From Odontocerum albicorne (taxonomy: Eukaryota; Arthropoda; Insecta; Trichoptera; Odontoceridae), in contig OX463848.1 in the NCBI GenBank assembly GCA_949825065.1, positions 39,911,380 to 39,975,379 of the forward strand: DNA of 64,000 nt, given 5' to 3'. Position 1 is the first letter of the stretch, and every line of letters starts with the position of its first letter. Shown piece after piece: positions 1 through 9,479 of the stretch. The notes below the pieces were generated by a model. That model saw only the letters and a list, made by a program, of their open reading frames with translations, had not been told where the DNA came from and ran no database searches. The translations under genes and the position numbers were made by a program.

Positions 1-740
1 GTGTGTGTATGTGATGTGAAAAGGACACTGTGTGTAGATCTGTATTATTAAACCTGTATGTTATAATTCGCTCTAATGTTCCTGTATATTGTATATGTAA
101 ATCTGCTATAGAACTATGTTAAAATATATGTTTGTTTGATTCCGATCACATTCGCGACCGCATTGGAAATATGTGACTTGCAAAGCGGTGCGATCGGAGT
201 AGGTCCGGGCTCAGTCGGCGTAAGCAAGGCCCAGACCCCGAAAGTTGTTGTATTTCGCGGGCAATGGGCGCTTGTGACGGCCGACTGACCATTAATATAG
301 AGAGGCCCCCAATTTGGAAATCATGTTCTTCTAACTTCTCACTTCGTCATTGAAATATAATTCTCAGTAATACCGTGTTTTTACTCGATAATACCGTATT
401 TTACCGTGTTTTTACTCGAGACCCGCTACCCTACATCGACTGCCTGAGAGGAATCTCTCCCTGCTCTTCTTCTTCTGCTGGATCTTCGCTACGGAATTCG
501 CTAGCTCGATTCTCTGAGCGCTACGCGGCGACCAACCACCTGTCTACAGTCTTTGTACCTGTCCGGTACATTACGCTTTGAAAAAGTCTTTACTTTCAAA
601 CTTCGTCTCTTTGTATTCAAGTCCCTTGGTGGGATGTCTCCGTTGTATCTCGAATCTGTGTCTGAGGGATGTTCCTTCGTAGAGAAGTATCTCTTATTTA
701 TCTAATAAATTAATTGTTCCCAATCAAACTAATATGTTTA
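1..740. other. Unassigned; short direct repeat
   Basis: I see no recognisable gene. The stretch starts in a short GT run, has a GC-richer patch at about 180-300, and carries an 18-base direct repeat, taccgtgtttttactcga, at 371-388 and 402-419. The open frame at 375-581 resembles nothing I know. A retroelement LTR or the upstream part of the LINE at 743 are possible, but no terminal repeat or primer site can be shown. Confidence 0.3.
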
Positions 741-742
741 AG

Positions 743-898
743 TATTATGATAGAGCTTTAGCCGTGGTTGATCCTTTGGCGTGGAATGGTCTCCTTCCAA
801 GTGTCAGAGATGTGGGTGGAGTGTACGACTTTATAAACCACTTAAAAATATTTCTTTTCGGGAGGCCTTATAAAAAAATGTGTGTGTTTGAATTCTAG
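743..898 (+). pseudogene. LINE reverse transcriptase C-terminal fragment
   Basis: An open stretch of 51 codons ends at TAG 896-898. It carries the pattern common at the C-terminus of CR1/L2/Jockey-type LINE ORF2 proteins: an aromatic-A-x-x-P-x-x-WN-x-LP segment (here VVDPLAWNGLLPSVRD) followed by an F-x-x-HLK-x-FLF helix. No catalytic reverse transcriptase motif is present, so this is a 5'-truncated dead copy. The stop codon lies next to a hairpin element typical of the family 3' end (898-960). The call rests on pattern recognition; the clade is not certain. Confidence 0.6.
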
Positions 899-960
899 GT
901 TGTGGCGCCCTTAAGGAGAGTTTGCTCTCTAAACGGCGCTACTTAAATAATCCTTTCTGC
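898..960 (+). repeat. LINE-H 3' hairpin copy
   Basis: GCGCC at 905-909 pairs with GGCGC at 935-939, and GAGAG at 916-920 pairs with CTCTC at 925-929, giving a two-part stem with a short UUUG loop. The same hairpin recurs near 2690, 23625, 28460, 40270, 42000, 47670 and 60305 in both orientations. Here it directly follows a LINE C-terminal reading frame, so it is probably the 3' UTR structure that the element's reverse transcriptase recognises (inference). Confidence 0.65.
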
Positions 961-999
961 CTTTCCCTACAGGAAAATGACGTGATACTACATTTACGA

Positions 1000-1670
1000 G
1001 ATTATGATGTATGATTAAAATGTATTAATTGTAGATTTTACAAAGTTAATTGTATTATACCATATACGTATTATTGATTTCACTCTAACCTATTGAGTAC
1101 CCAACACTAATCAAGCGGTCATCCTTGCCAAACCGATGCAGCTTCTTGATTCTTGCATCAAAATGTATTTAAAATCGTACGGGCGCAGAGCAGAGACAGC
1201 CTTGAGAGCTATTATTTGCAGGTAGCTGAAGAGTTAAACCACTTTTGTGCAGGTTTACGCCATGTGGTACTGTGCTGTCTCTCTCTCTCTCGCTCTTCCA
1301 GGCTAGTCGGCTGTCAGAGAAGGAAGAGACAAGGCCGCCACGTTTCCTGTGCATTGGATCAGGTCCGTCTCCTCAGCAAGGGGACTGAATGTATTTGTAC
1401 AAAGGTCGTATATCCAAGAGGCGCGTAATAATCGAATGAAATAATAACGTTATATTTCCTGATCCAAACTAAAACATCAAACTTTTAATAGTTTTTCTAA
1501 TTTAATGTCTCATATGAAATACTTTTTTCAAGTTTTTTTTTTAATTCTTGCATAATTTCTTTTTGTAACCAAAAGCTGAAATAAACTTATATACTCGTAT
1601 GTAAACACGAAAATTTGTTAATTAACATATGTTATATTGATTGCAAACATTTCTTATTTTTATATATGTC
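1000..1670. other. Unassigned AT-rich stretch
   Basis: Open frames on both strands at about 1153-1428 overlap a CT-rich run (tctctctctctctcgctctt) and look like chance frames. No transposon motif, structural RNA or host exon is recognised here. Confidence 0.3.
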
Positions 1671-1674
1671 TCTA

Positions 1675-1835
1675 TATGTCCTCAGTGAGATACAGGCAAA
1701 ATCCTAGTTTACTGGGAACACAACCAATGAAAGGCAACAAATCCAAAGCCATTAAAACTGTGTGTTCAAATTAAACTACCTGTTGTTTTTTCGCAAATTA
1801 TGTATATTTCTTCGTGTGTAAATTAAATGAATAAA
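1675..1835 (+). repeat. Family D repeat, 3' end copy
   Basis: It matches the dispersed repeat at 40080-40235 (+) and, in reverse, 42650-42810 and 38565-38665. Shared landmarks are ctcagtgagatacaggcaaa, tagtttactggg, aaaggcaacaaa and an end reading gtgtaaat plus A-rich sequence. Ending in an AATAAA-like A-rich tail, it looks like the 3' UTR of a retrotransposon. No coding part is visible in this copy. Confidence 0.6.
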
Positions 1836-1846
1836 AAAATATATTT

Positions 1847-2050
1847 ATACATAGCATCACCCCGTTTCTTTATTGGGGTAGGCAAAGAGGACAGATGTCT
1901 AGACTTACCCATTGATACACATATTTCGCCACTTCTACATCTATACTCCTACTTCTACAATTTTTCTGACTTCTTAGTCCTTCTTTCAAAATATTTCCTT
2001 CCTCGACTACACCTTCCATTCATATTTGCACTGTATTTTTTGTTTTATTA
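1847..2050 (-). mobile_element. LINE-R 3' fragment
   Basis: Read on the minus strand, this holds the 3' coding end of the window's most repeated LINE: a basic stretch corresponding to GRGRPRKVW, then the C-terminal region ending near the sequence for AYPD. Many substitutions and stops make it a dead fragment. The open frame read on the plus strand here (1827-2051) is a shadow. Confidence 0.55.
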
Positions 2051-2344
2051 GTTGTGAGTTACTTACTTATTCCATTGATCCTAAACCGAAAGATTCCGTA
2101 CCTGGGTACTGAATACAATATTGTCACCCGACCACGCTTTTTAATGCCACGTATTATTAATATAATGTTTATCTTTAGGGTACCATATAAATTAATGAAA
2201 CATCTTGGATATCGAAAATGTAAACCTCGTATTCTTGTCTAGTTTTGTGTGTTACATTTATAAAAAAACATCACTGCAAACAAATAACTTCAATTCAGTG
2301 TTATTTCTTAGGTTAAATATTTGCTTATTATTTTGTGTTAAATA

Positions 2345-2405
2345 TACATAGTACCTCTGGCGGGCGTATTGCTATAGAGTAATTTCTTCCAACTAACAAG
2401 CTATC
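2345..2405 (-). repeat. SINE-B/LINE-B tail remnant
   Basis: On the minus strand this reads as a diverged version of the shared tail: gttggaagaaatt, then a degraded gcaata and gcccgccag-like block. It is too short and worn to say whether it came from the SINE or the LINE. Confidence 0.4.
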
Positions 2406-2424
2406 TTTTATTCTATGACAAGGA

Positions 2425-2760
2425 ACACTACACACATACACTCCATCTCATGCCGAATGTGTTACTATCGTATATCGGAAAATCTACAAACGATTGTAGT
2501 TCGTCTTCTTTTGCAAGTTTTCTGCAGTTTTATTACCAAATATATTTTTCTTAACGTTGGCAGATGTAGGGATGTACTAAATCTAATGGCCACAGCCACT
2601 ATCTTCTTATCCATACACTCAACTTATATATATTTCTCTTGTAATATTTTTTTTCTGTTTATAATAGAATATCCCGGGTCCCGAGTTGAGCGCCTTTGAG
2701 GAAAGTTTACTCTCTCAACGAAATATAATTGTCCTTTTTTATATGTTGAGTAATTTGAAT
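2425..2760 (+). mobile_element. LINE-H 3' UTR with terminal hairpin
   Basis: The segment begins aggaacactacacaca and runs through ctaatggccacagccac to a hairpin (gagcgcctttgaggaaag near 2690) and the tail ttgtccttt. The same order is seen at 41282-41555 and, reversed, at 60296-60560 and in the two halves at 46845-47640. The order C-terminal frame, UTR, hairpin, (ATT)n tail is inferred by combining copies. No coding sequence survives in this copy. Confidence 0.6.
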
Positions 2761-2764
2761 ACAT

Positions 2765-3105
2765 GAAAGATATTAATAAAAATACTTGTGGCGGCATATT
2801 ACATACGGGTCGGCCCTGCAAGAGAACCTCAGGCCAGTGGCCGTGGCCGTCATCATGGAATAGATGCTATCGCCACAAATCCGGCCGATAGGTAGCTAGC
2901 TGCTCGAGAAATAAAACATTTTCAACTTTTTTTTGTAAAAAGGTTTCAATTAGGTAAATTGTTGTTCGGTGCCTAAGGGGTTATTGCACTTTTAAACTGA
3001 TCGCGCCATCATAACCGCTTTGTAAAGAAATCTGCTGTTAACTCAAACAGTTCAAACTAAAATTTCAGTTATTTTGTTTTTCGAATAATAATTTACCAGT
3101 TCTGT
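2765..3105. other. Unassigned
   Basis: A GC-richer patch at 2800-2900 (around ggccagtggccgtggccgtc) stands out, but it matches no other part of the window and has no coding pattern that I recognise. Confidence 0.3.
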
Positions 3106-3107
3106 AA

Positions 3108-3410
3108 TTGGGCGACCTCCGCGACCTGGTTGGTTAGACGCTTGTTTTCCAACCTGGGTTATATCCTTATTATTACTCAACATTTTTTTTAAAAGGGTTC
3201 CAGTTTGGTTTTAACTTAAGACCGCTTAAACACGTTAGGTAAGTGTGTATTCATAAACAGTACAAAGCCAACAATTTCAGAAGCCTTTTAAGTTAGAACA
3301 CTGCGTTCCGATCCGGTGGTTTCGGGTTTTATTCCCGTTTGGTACTTTTTAAAAGTTTTCCCGTTTATTTTTTACATGGCAATAATTTCGCCAGGCTATA
3401 TTATATAATT
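3108..3410 (+). mobile_element. SINE-B, degenerate (probably two pieces)
   Basis: The start, cgacctccgcgacctggttg, matches the tRNA-derived head of SINE-B, with an A-box-like gttggttagacgc. The body motif ggttccagtttggttttaac and cttaagac follow. A second worn piece with a B-box-like ggtttcgggtttt and the tail motif catggcaataatttcgccag lies at about 3310-3400. Nearest better copies are at 41560-41940 and 25885-26110. Confidence 0.55.
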
Positions 3411-3664
3411 ATATACCATACTAAGGAAGTATATTAAAAAATGATTGAATTAATTTCTATTGTACCTATTTTTTTGAAAAGGGTATCCAGTCAGTGTTTC
3501 TAGTATTATATAATACAGTTTGGTCTTTCCAACTCCATGACATGATTTTTGTTAGTGCAATCAAGTAATAACTCATTTCATCAACTCTTGGAAGGTATAT
3601 GGAGTACAAAACATTAGCAGTCGGTCAACTTATTTTGCATTGTCCAAAATTGTAAACAATACTT

Positions 3665-3935
3665 GTTCATAACATTACTTTCAGCAGGTCTAGATGTATG
3701 AATGAATACATGTAAACAGATCCAAACCAAGTAAGATAAAGAAGAGCACGCTGTGGTGGTTTGGGCAAGAACGAATGAATGAAGAAAGACTAACTAAACC
3801 GATATACTGTGTGTGAGGGCAATACCGAAGAAAGTGTGGTTGAATCAAGTGAATGACAATCTGGATGAACAAATCGTAGAAAGTTTGAAAAATTGTAGAA
3901 GTTGTTTGAGAAGGTTTATGTATGTAGAAGAAGCT
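3665..3935 (+). mobile_element. LINE-R fragment, 5' part of an interrupted copy
   Basis: Recognisable translated blocks are a WFGQERMNEERLTK-like segment near 3755-3800 and later a region matching CMRRCMNVEEA. Stops and small indels break the frame. The copy is interrupted at about 3935 by a LINE-B fragment and resumes at 4309 with ggatgtgtgtcgagat, exactly the next block of LINE-R. So LINE-B inserted after LINE-R was already in place. Confidence 0.6.
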
Positions 3936-4308
3936 AACGATTTATTTTTATTTATTTAACATTTTTATTGCAAATATAATCTGGCGGACTTATTGCCATG
4001 TGGCAATCTCTTCCAACCAACCAGACAAAAGTAAATGAAGTAAGTTACGTGGTCGCATAAATCATTCAAATGACTATCCATCCCCACGAAATCTATAAAC
4101 ATATACGTGAGCATATGCCCACGAACCCCACAAAGACGGACAATCACCCGAACATTATTTTTCATATCAAGTGAGATATCATCAATCAAAAGGAAAAAAA
4201 GGGATGGTGGAGAGGAAAGGAAAATAAAAATCAGGAATGAAACACGTTATTTTACTGACTAGAAATTAATAGTTTTTTCAGTCGCTTCTTAAAGCATGCC
4301 AAGGACGG
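3936..4308 (-). mobile_element. LINE-B 3' fragment nested in LINE-R
   Basis: It is about 90 percent similar by eye to 63475-63850 in the same orientation. Read on the minus strand it ends with ggttggttggaagagattgc, catggcaataagtccgccag and an AAATAAATAA-rich tail. That end block is the same as the tail of tRNA-headed SINE-B. A parallel 74-codon frame is open in both copies (3965-4189 here), but it lies across the 3' region and may be chance conservation between recent copies. A short direct repeat (acgat / acggat) may flank the insertion. Confidence 0.6.
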
Positions 4309-4375
4309 ATGTGTGTCGAGATGAACGCCTGGCTCTGTCCTCTCTGACTACCCCTGATATGTATATATAAACAGT
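4309..4375 (+). mobile_element. LINE-R 3' end, resumed after insertion
   Basis: It continues the copy broken at 3935: ggatgtgtgtcgagatgaac, then ctggctctgtcctctctg and the family's last coding block, before a tatg-rich tail. Confidence 0.6.
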
Positions 4376-4569
4376 CATGCTCAGTCTTCAAAAATATAAA
4401 ACAAGCACAATATATGTAATATTTCCTAATTATTAAAATATATACAATAATTGTTACATCTAATTTGTCTTAAAAATAATAAACAAACCGAAACTTAATT
4501 GATTAGTTTGAAGAAAAATTTGTATGGCTATAAATCATCCAATCTGTCATGTGAAACCATGTACATACA

Positions 4570-4710
4570 TACTAACGGAGAAGCTGTATGAGAAGGTGTA
4601 TGAATGTACAAGAGGCAAAGTATGTTTGTCGAGATCTGGCGCTCTGTTCTCTCGCTTTCCCCGACCAGGGAAATGGCGTGATGGTATATATAGTATATAT
4701 GTTTAAAAAA
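4570..4710 (+). mobile_element. LINE-R 3' fragment
   Basis: This covers only the last block of the family: tgtatgagaaggtgtatgaa (MRRCMN), then gtttgtcgagatctggcgct and aaatggcgtgatggtat. The overlapping frames at 4524-4706 and 4588-4779 are read-through of this dead fragment. Confidence 0.6.
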
Positions 4711-4789
4711 ATAATCTATACGAAGCCCATACAGAACGATGTTACGTTTACTCAAATATCTCGAAACAAGCCAATGTGATTTGGATCAT

Positions 4790-5520
4790 TTTTGTATACA
4801 CATAAATCCAAGTATTGTAGATTAGATCTTTGTTGCGTTTATGCAACCAAACATTATACAAACAAGAAAAAAGTTATTTCATTTCGCTAGAAATTGCAGA
4901 AGTATTCCTTTGAAATTTAGAAAATAGTCAAAAACAAAATTGCATCACTCATTCTAACATATATTATTAAGTACAACGTACTCGCGTCACTTCCACCAAG
5001 CGCCATCATCAACAGAAGAGCCGGATTGATATTGCTGGCACTTGGCCGTACTTCCTCCGGATCTTATCATGAATGGATCTCCGCATGAATGACAGACGGC
5101 TAATGGAGCAGGCGTCACTCGGACGGTCTGCCCTTACATTATATTGACTTATTCATGGGCATACGTATGCAGAAAGGATCCAACCCACATTTTACTTGTT
5201 TTAAGATATTTAAGGAAACATTGACTTTTTTTTCTCAACCAGTTGCATTCGACTCAAATTACTACTGACGTCATTTTTATATCGTGATAAAACTAAATGT
5301 CTACCCAAATTTCAAAAGTAGCATTATCAGTACTCTTATTCTGGTCTTGTTTATTCAGTCTTGTTTATTCATAATTTTGTCTTCTTTATACACAATTCCA
5401 CCTGAATTTATTTCTTCTTCTTTTTAAAATTCTCCTCCACTTTGTAGATTAACAATCATCATAACATAGCTATTTTAACTTTGCAGTTGATCTGCACAGT
5501 GTCTTCGTGCTGCAGTGGAA
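4790..5520. other. Unassigned
   Basis: A GC-richer patch at about 4980-5145 (for example gtcacttccaccaagcgcca) sits within AT-rich DNA. It has no close match elsewhere in the window and no recognised protein pattern. Confidence 0.3.
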
Positions 5521-5528
5521 CCACTCTC

Positions 5529-5850
5529 TTAGAGGTTCTTCAGCCAGGAGTTTTTTCTTCTATTGAATTTATTAAGTGGCACTAACAAACTGTCTTTTTT
5601 AATATACAGTACGTATAATCTCGCCTTGTCACTTGCGGGTAAGGCAGCGAAAACATATCTCCAAACTTTTCTATTCAAGCACACAACTTTTGCCTCATCA
5701 ACATTCATACATCTCTTCAAGCAAAATCTTCTATTATTTATTATCAGAGTGATCGTAGAAGTTGTATGGATGTAAAGAAGTCATAAGATGTATGTCGGGA
5801 TAGAAAAGATTGCTGCTCTCGAACGGGAATGATGTAATTAAATCGGGAAT
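5529..5850. mobile_element. Two LINE-R 3' fragments, opposite strands
   Basis: 5600-5722 on the minus strand reads MKRCMNVDEAKVVCLNRKVW, the LINE-R C-terminal block, in an open frame of 63 codons extended by flanking DNA. Starting at about 5755 on the plus strand, a second fragment of the same block (cgtagaagttgtatggatgt, then ggatagaaaag) lies tail to head with it. This could be two insertions or an inverted rearrangement. Confidence 0.55.
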
Positions 5851-5869
5851 ATATTAAAATAAAGGGGAA

Positions 5870-6055
5870 TAAATAAATCAAAGTGACCATACCACAAGGC
5901 AGCGCCAGTCGCCAATAGGACCGCGGCGCAGACGTACTAATTGGCCTTGCTGCAGATCTTTTCTCATTTGTGAGTAAGTTTTTAGTTTTGGTTGAGGTAA
6001 TTCACCATGATGAAATTACATTGTGCTGTGTTATATATTTGACACAAGGAAACGT
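5870..6055. other. Unassigned GC-richer segment
   Basis: The part at 5885-5960 is GC-rich for this window (ccaataggaccgcggcgcag). I see nothing identifiable in it. Confidence 0.25.
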
Positions 6056-6071
6056 AAAAAATCAGATAACT

Positions 6072-6180
6072 CGTATGAGTTGTATGCAATGGATGAGTGT
6101 CGAGATAGGAAAGTATTGCGTTCTCTCTTCTCTACCGACCCCGATAGGTAGATGGTGTGATGGTACTTATGTATGTAATA
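6072..6180 (+). mobile_element. LINE-R terminal fragment
   Basis: tcgagataggaaagtattgc, then ctctaccgaccccgatagg and ggtgtgatggtac match the last 100 bases of LINE-R copies. Only this terminal block is present. Confidence 0.55.
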
Positions 6181-6452
6181 TTTTGTGGGTTGGATCTTAT
6201 TTACATTTATATTTCATATGGACAGAGATTATATGCCTGTCTATAGGGTTTATATTATGGTTCTTGTATACAGTAAAAAGTTGACGCCAACCTTTATTGA
6301 ATCAACATCCTGAGTAGACTTACTTACATACCTGAGAAAAATAAAAAAAACCTTTTTAACAAGAAGTATTCAATTCCATTGCATTTTTATACCCGTCAAC
6401 TCCTGCTTCTGATTCAGATATCATTTTCCGAAGAATTCTGTTTGAACATTCA

Positions 6453-6545
6453 TATCGTCTTGATTATTGTATCTTATTATGTATTAATTATTGTATCTTG
6501 ATTATTGTATCTTATTATCTTGTCTTGATTATTGTATCTTATTAT
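6453..6545 (+). repeat. Short AT-rich tandem repeat
   Basis: cttgattattgtatcttatt and variants recur four times with small spacers. This is a simple minisatellite-like run with no coding meaning. Confidence 0.6.
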
Positions 6546-6724
6546 ATTAGTGATCTTGAGTATGTACGAAACAAATGGTTTTAGAGTTTATTATAGTGTA
6601 GTAAAATATCACCTTACGAACAGTTTGATTTTTATTTACAATACCGAATTGAATTGTGATCGAATTAGATATCCAAGAAAAAAATATAAACATTATATCT
6701 AATATATTACATGTAGTGTAAATG

Positions 6725-6965
6725 TGAGGTGTATGGCCGTGCGTTAAGGCACCGGACTTCCATACGGAAGGTCGTCGATTCGTACCCCGCGCTTGCTACA
6801 CCCCTCAAATGACACAGACATTTTTTTCCCGCCTGGTTTTTGAGGGTATAAGGATATTTATGACTTCGGTCATATCCACTCGATCAAAAATAGAGAAAAA
6901 AAAACTATGCCGATGTGCTCTGGTCGTCTCACTTCGATGTGTCGTCGTATAAAAATATTTGAATC
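6725..6965 (+). mobile_element. SINE-A, tRNA-derived
   Basis: The head resembles a tRNA gene: an A-box-like tggccgtgcgttaaggc and a degraded B box in ggtcgtcgattcgtacccc. The body shares ttttgaggg(t)ataagga, gacttcggtcatatcc and gtcgtctcacttcg with copies at 18180-18380 and 19168-19370. Three copies with the same head and body make this a SINE family; transcription by RNA polymerase III is inferred from the boxes. Confidence 0.65.
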
Positions 6966-7870
6966 TCGTATAAAAATATTTAAAAAATGTATTATAGTAA
7001 AAAAATTAATTTGGTTTCATGAACCAAATGTTAAAAATTACTGCAGATCGATTCGTAAATTTTACATTTAAAGAAAAACATCCTACATGTCAAATGGTGC
7101 ATGCTGCAAGAAATGCCATACTTTCATAATTTATCCTTCAGACTAACTGTTGTATAGATATATCTGATGGTCCGACAGAAGTAGGACTAAAGACCTTGTG
7201 ATGAAGCTTAATGATAAACTATGGCGCCTATATAGAAAGTTTTCTTTATTTTTACTACAATAATCTGATGATTGGTTTTGCGAACCAATGGTTTAGATTT
7301 ACTACAACTTAGACAAAAAAAAAATACGCAGTAATTCATAATTTTTGCTTATCTAGAAAAAAATACGCAGTAATTCATAATTTTTGCTTTTCTTGAAAAA
7401 AAAAAAACGACATCCTGTCTAGACAATAGACAGTGCATGCAACGATAGCCGCTTGGTGAGCTTTTATTTTCTCTCCTCCAGACAGAGCAATGCGATGTAT
7501 GATGAAATATGTATTGAAAGCCATTATGTCCCTTTGAGAATTCTGACAGTATTCTATTAAATCATTTTGTATAACCGCACAATGCAATCTTGCGAAGAAT
7601 GCACAATAAAAATGCATATATACATGTCTTCTTTAGCCTTTTCAAGTATACTGTTAAATGGAAACAACAGTTTATTACGAATTGAAATCTTCAAACTGTA
7701 TTATTGTCGTTTAGATATGTATATTTTTTTAACTTCGGTATAATGTCAAATCTACGATTTTTACCCATGAAGAACTTTATAACTCTTTCTAATGCTAAAA
7801 AATATTTAAATATTATTGTATTTTTATTGTTATCCTTAACGATCCACCTGGATCCTTAACGATCCACCAT
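6966..7870. other. Unassigned, with a 39-bp tandem duplication
   Basis: tacgcagtaattcataattt starts at 7325 and again at 7364, a direct duplication of about 39 bases. The minus-strand frame at 7375-7617 is not recognisable. Short mirror-like motifs around ggtttcatgaacc (7013) and ggttttgcgaacc (7274) may be remnants of a small inverted-repeat element, but this is weak. Confidence 0.3.
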
Positions 7871-8510
7871 ACTTCTTCTTCTTCTTCTTAAACTTTCTGT
7901 AGACTCTCAAGAGTCTGTTACTGCAGGATTGTCCTGTGATGCTGAGCTCCAGCTATCTCTCCATCGTTTCGGGGGTCTCCCTGGCGGACGCCGTCCATCC
8001 GGCACCCCATGCAGAGCTATGTATGGAATTCTTGTGGAATTCATTCTCTGTACATGTTGGTACCAGTATCGTCGACACTGTCGTCCCCATCTGACCACAT
8101 CTTGGACCTCACAGACCTCTCGGATTGTGGTGTTCCTTACACGATCACGCAAAGTCTTCCCAGCAATAGCGCGCAGAGTTCTCATTTCCGTTGTCCTTAG
8201 CATACTTTTTGTCCTGACAGTGTCCGCCCTCGCTTCGATGCCATATGTGAGGATAGGTCGCACACAGGTCTTATAAATGCGTACCTTGCTATCCATTCTC
8301 ATATCTTTATTCCTCCATATGACATCTCTCAGGCAGCCCGCCACAACTGCAGCTTTGTCTACCTGAGGCCTTACTTCTCTGGGGAGGTCATGAGAGCTGA
8401 GCAGTTCACTGCCAAGATATCTGAACTGGGTTGCCTGTTCAATTGATCGATCCACCATACGATGCCATAAAATGCCTTCATCTAGGTCGGTCCACAGCAT
8501 GCCACTTTAC
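7871..8510 (-). pseudogene. LINE-G reverse transcriptase C-terminus with GAA tail
   Basis: One minus-strand frame stays open for 197 codons (8500 down to 7907). In order it shows FRYLGSELLSS near residue 27, the linker segment VRIYKTCVRPILTYGIEARA near residue 80, TTEMRTLRAIAGKTLRDRVR near residue 107, and a basic GRRPPGRPPKRW near residue 170. This is the thumb and C-terminal region of an insect endonuclease/reverse-transcriptase LINE, lying after the catalytic domain, which is missing. Downstream a (GAA)n run at about 7871-7886 is the tail. The long intact frame suggests a fairly recent insertion. Other copies lie at 23090-23395 and 46985-47475. Confidence 0.75.
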
Positions 8511-8920
8511 GTCCTTCTAAACCGTGACATAATTACTTATAAGGAAATTTATTACTGTTGCAATAGTTTTTTTTTAAAGAGAGATATCTTTAGATAAGCT
8601 CATCCTGGAATCGTGTTTGCATTTTACAGACTACCTAAAAAATATAGATATCTCATTCTTCTTTCCCCGCCACCGCGTAGGTTAACATTTACATATGTGA
8701 ATCATTTAAAGCAATATATTATTTTTTAACATTTGAAGGCAACATATCTTTATATCTCTTTCAGGATATTTAAGACTTATATGTTAATATTTAAAATTAA
8801 CAAGGGAGTCCGATAATAATTGCCAGTAAAATTGAATTCATGAGCTTTGAGGCAGTCCGAAAAACTATGCCTTTGAGATAAGGTGGTTTGATTTATGTTC
8901 CATTTCGATGCAATGACAGA
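8511..8920. other. Unassigned AT-rich stretch
   Basis: I find nothing I can name before the 74-bp duplication at 8921. Confidence 0.3.
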
Positions 8921-9068
8921 TTGAATAAAAACTCTTACCCTCATTCGAGCATACACACATATGCTAGCGTTATTGGAGTGTTTGAAGGCAGAAATTGAAT
9001 AAAGACTCTTACCCTCATTCGAGCATACACACATATGTAAGCGTTATTGGAGTGTTTGAAGGCAGAAA
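8921..9068 (+). repeat. 74-bp tandem duplication
   Basis: ttgaataaaaactcttaccc starts at 8921 and its near copy at 8995, giving a 74-base unit present twice with few differences. It abuts the left side of the surviving mariner transposase sequence, where the 5' half of that element would normally lie. Confidence 0.8.
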
Positions 9069-9078
9069 TTGCAAAAAA

Positions 9079-9475
9079 AAACGGTCCCATATGAAGAAGA
9101 AAAAAGTTATCTTTCATCAGGACAATGCACCGTGTAACAAGTCGATGGTAACGATGGCCAAATTGCACGGGTTGAAGTTCGATTTGCTTCCGCACCCACC
9201 GTATTCTCCAGATTTGGCCCCCAGCGACTATTGACTGTTCGCAGACCTCAAAAAGATGCTCATGGGAAAGAGATTTGGCTCCAATGAAGAAGTGATTGCC
9301 GAAACTAACGCCCATTTTGAAACCAAAGATAAATCGTTCTACACGGCTGGCATGGAAAAGTTAGGAAAGCGTTGGAATGAATGTATCGCTCTTGAAGGAG
9401 ACTATGTTGATGAATAAAGAAGAATTTTGGCAAACAAATGTTGTTTTAGTAGTTAGTCCCGGGACTTATTGATCG
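9079..9475 (+). pseudogene. Mos1-like mariner transposase, C-terminal part
   Basis: The reading frame from about 9079 to the stop at 9415-9417 encodes the catalytic end of a mauritiana-subfamily mariner transposase. It includes HQDNAPC, with the catalytic Asp codon at 9121, then HPPYSPDLAPSDY, with the last catalytic Asp at 9226. That gives the D34D spacing typical of mariners. Near the end are KLGKRWNECIALEGDY and a terminal DE. The conserved Trp after PSDY is TGA at 9232-9234, a nonsense change. The family's N-terminal DNA-binding domain and first catalytic Asp are absent. The right end holds a probable inverted terminal repeat, agtcccgggacttattga near 9455; no matching left end is found. 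It is a 5'-truncated, inactive copy. Confidence 0.85.
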
Positions 9476-9479
9476 ATGT

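Noticed and set aside
1..560. LTR retrotransposon end
   Set aside because: The layout suggested an LTR, but no second copy, TG...CA ends or primer-binding site could be shown.
1153..1428. 91-codon plus-strand frame as a small gene
   Set aside because: It crosses a CT dinucleotide run, has an equally open antisense frame, and shows no family motif.
6725..6800. Possible tRNA gene
   Set aside because: It has A- and B-box-like parts but the same head and a long non-tRNA body recur at 18183 and 19168, so it is a SINE. The same applies to the SINE-B heads.
7929..8276. Plus-strand frames opposite LINE-G
   Set aside because: The minus strand carries the recognisable LINE C-terminus; these are shadows.
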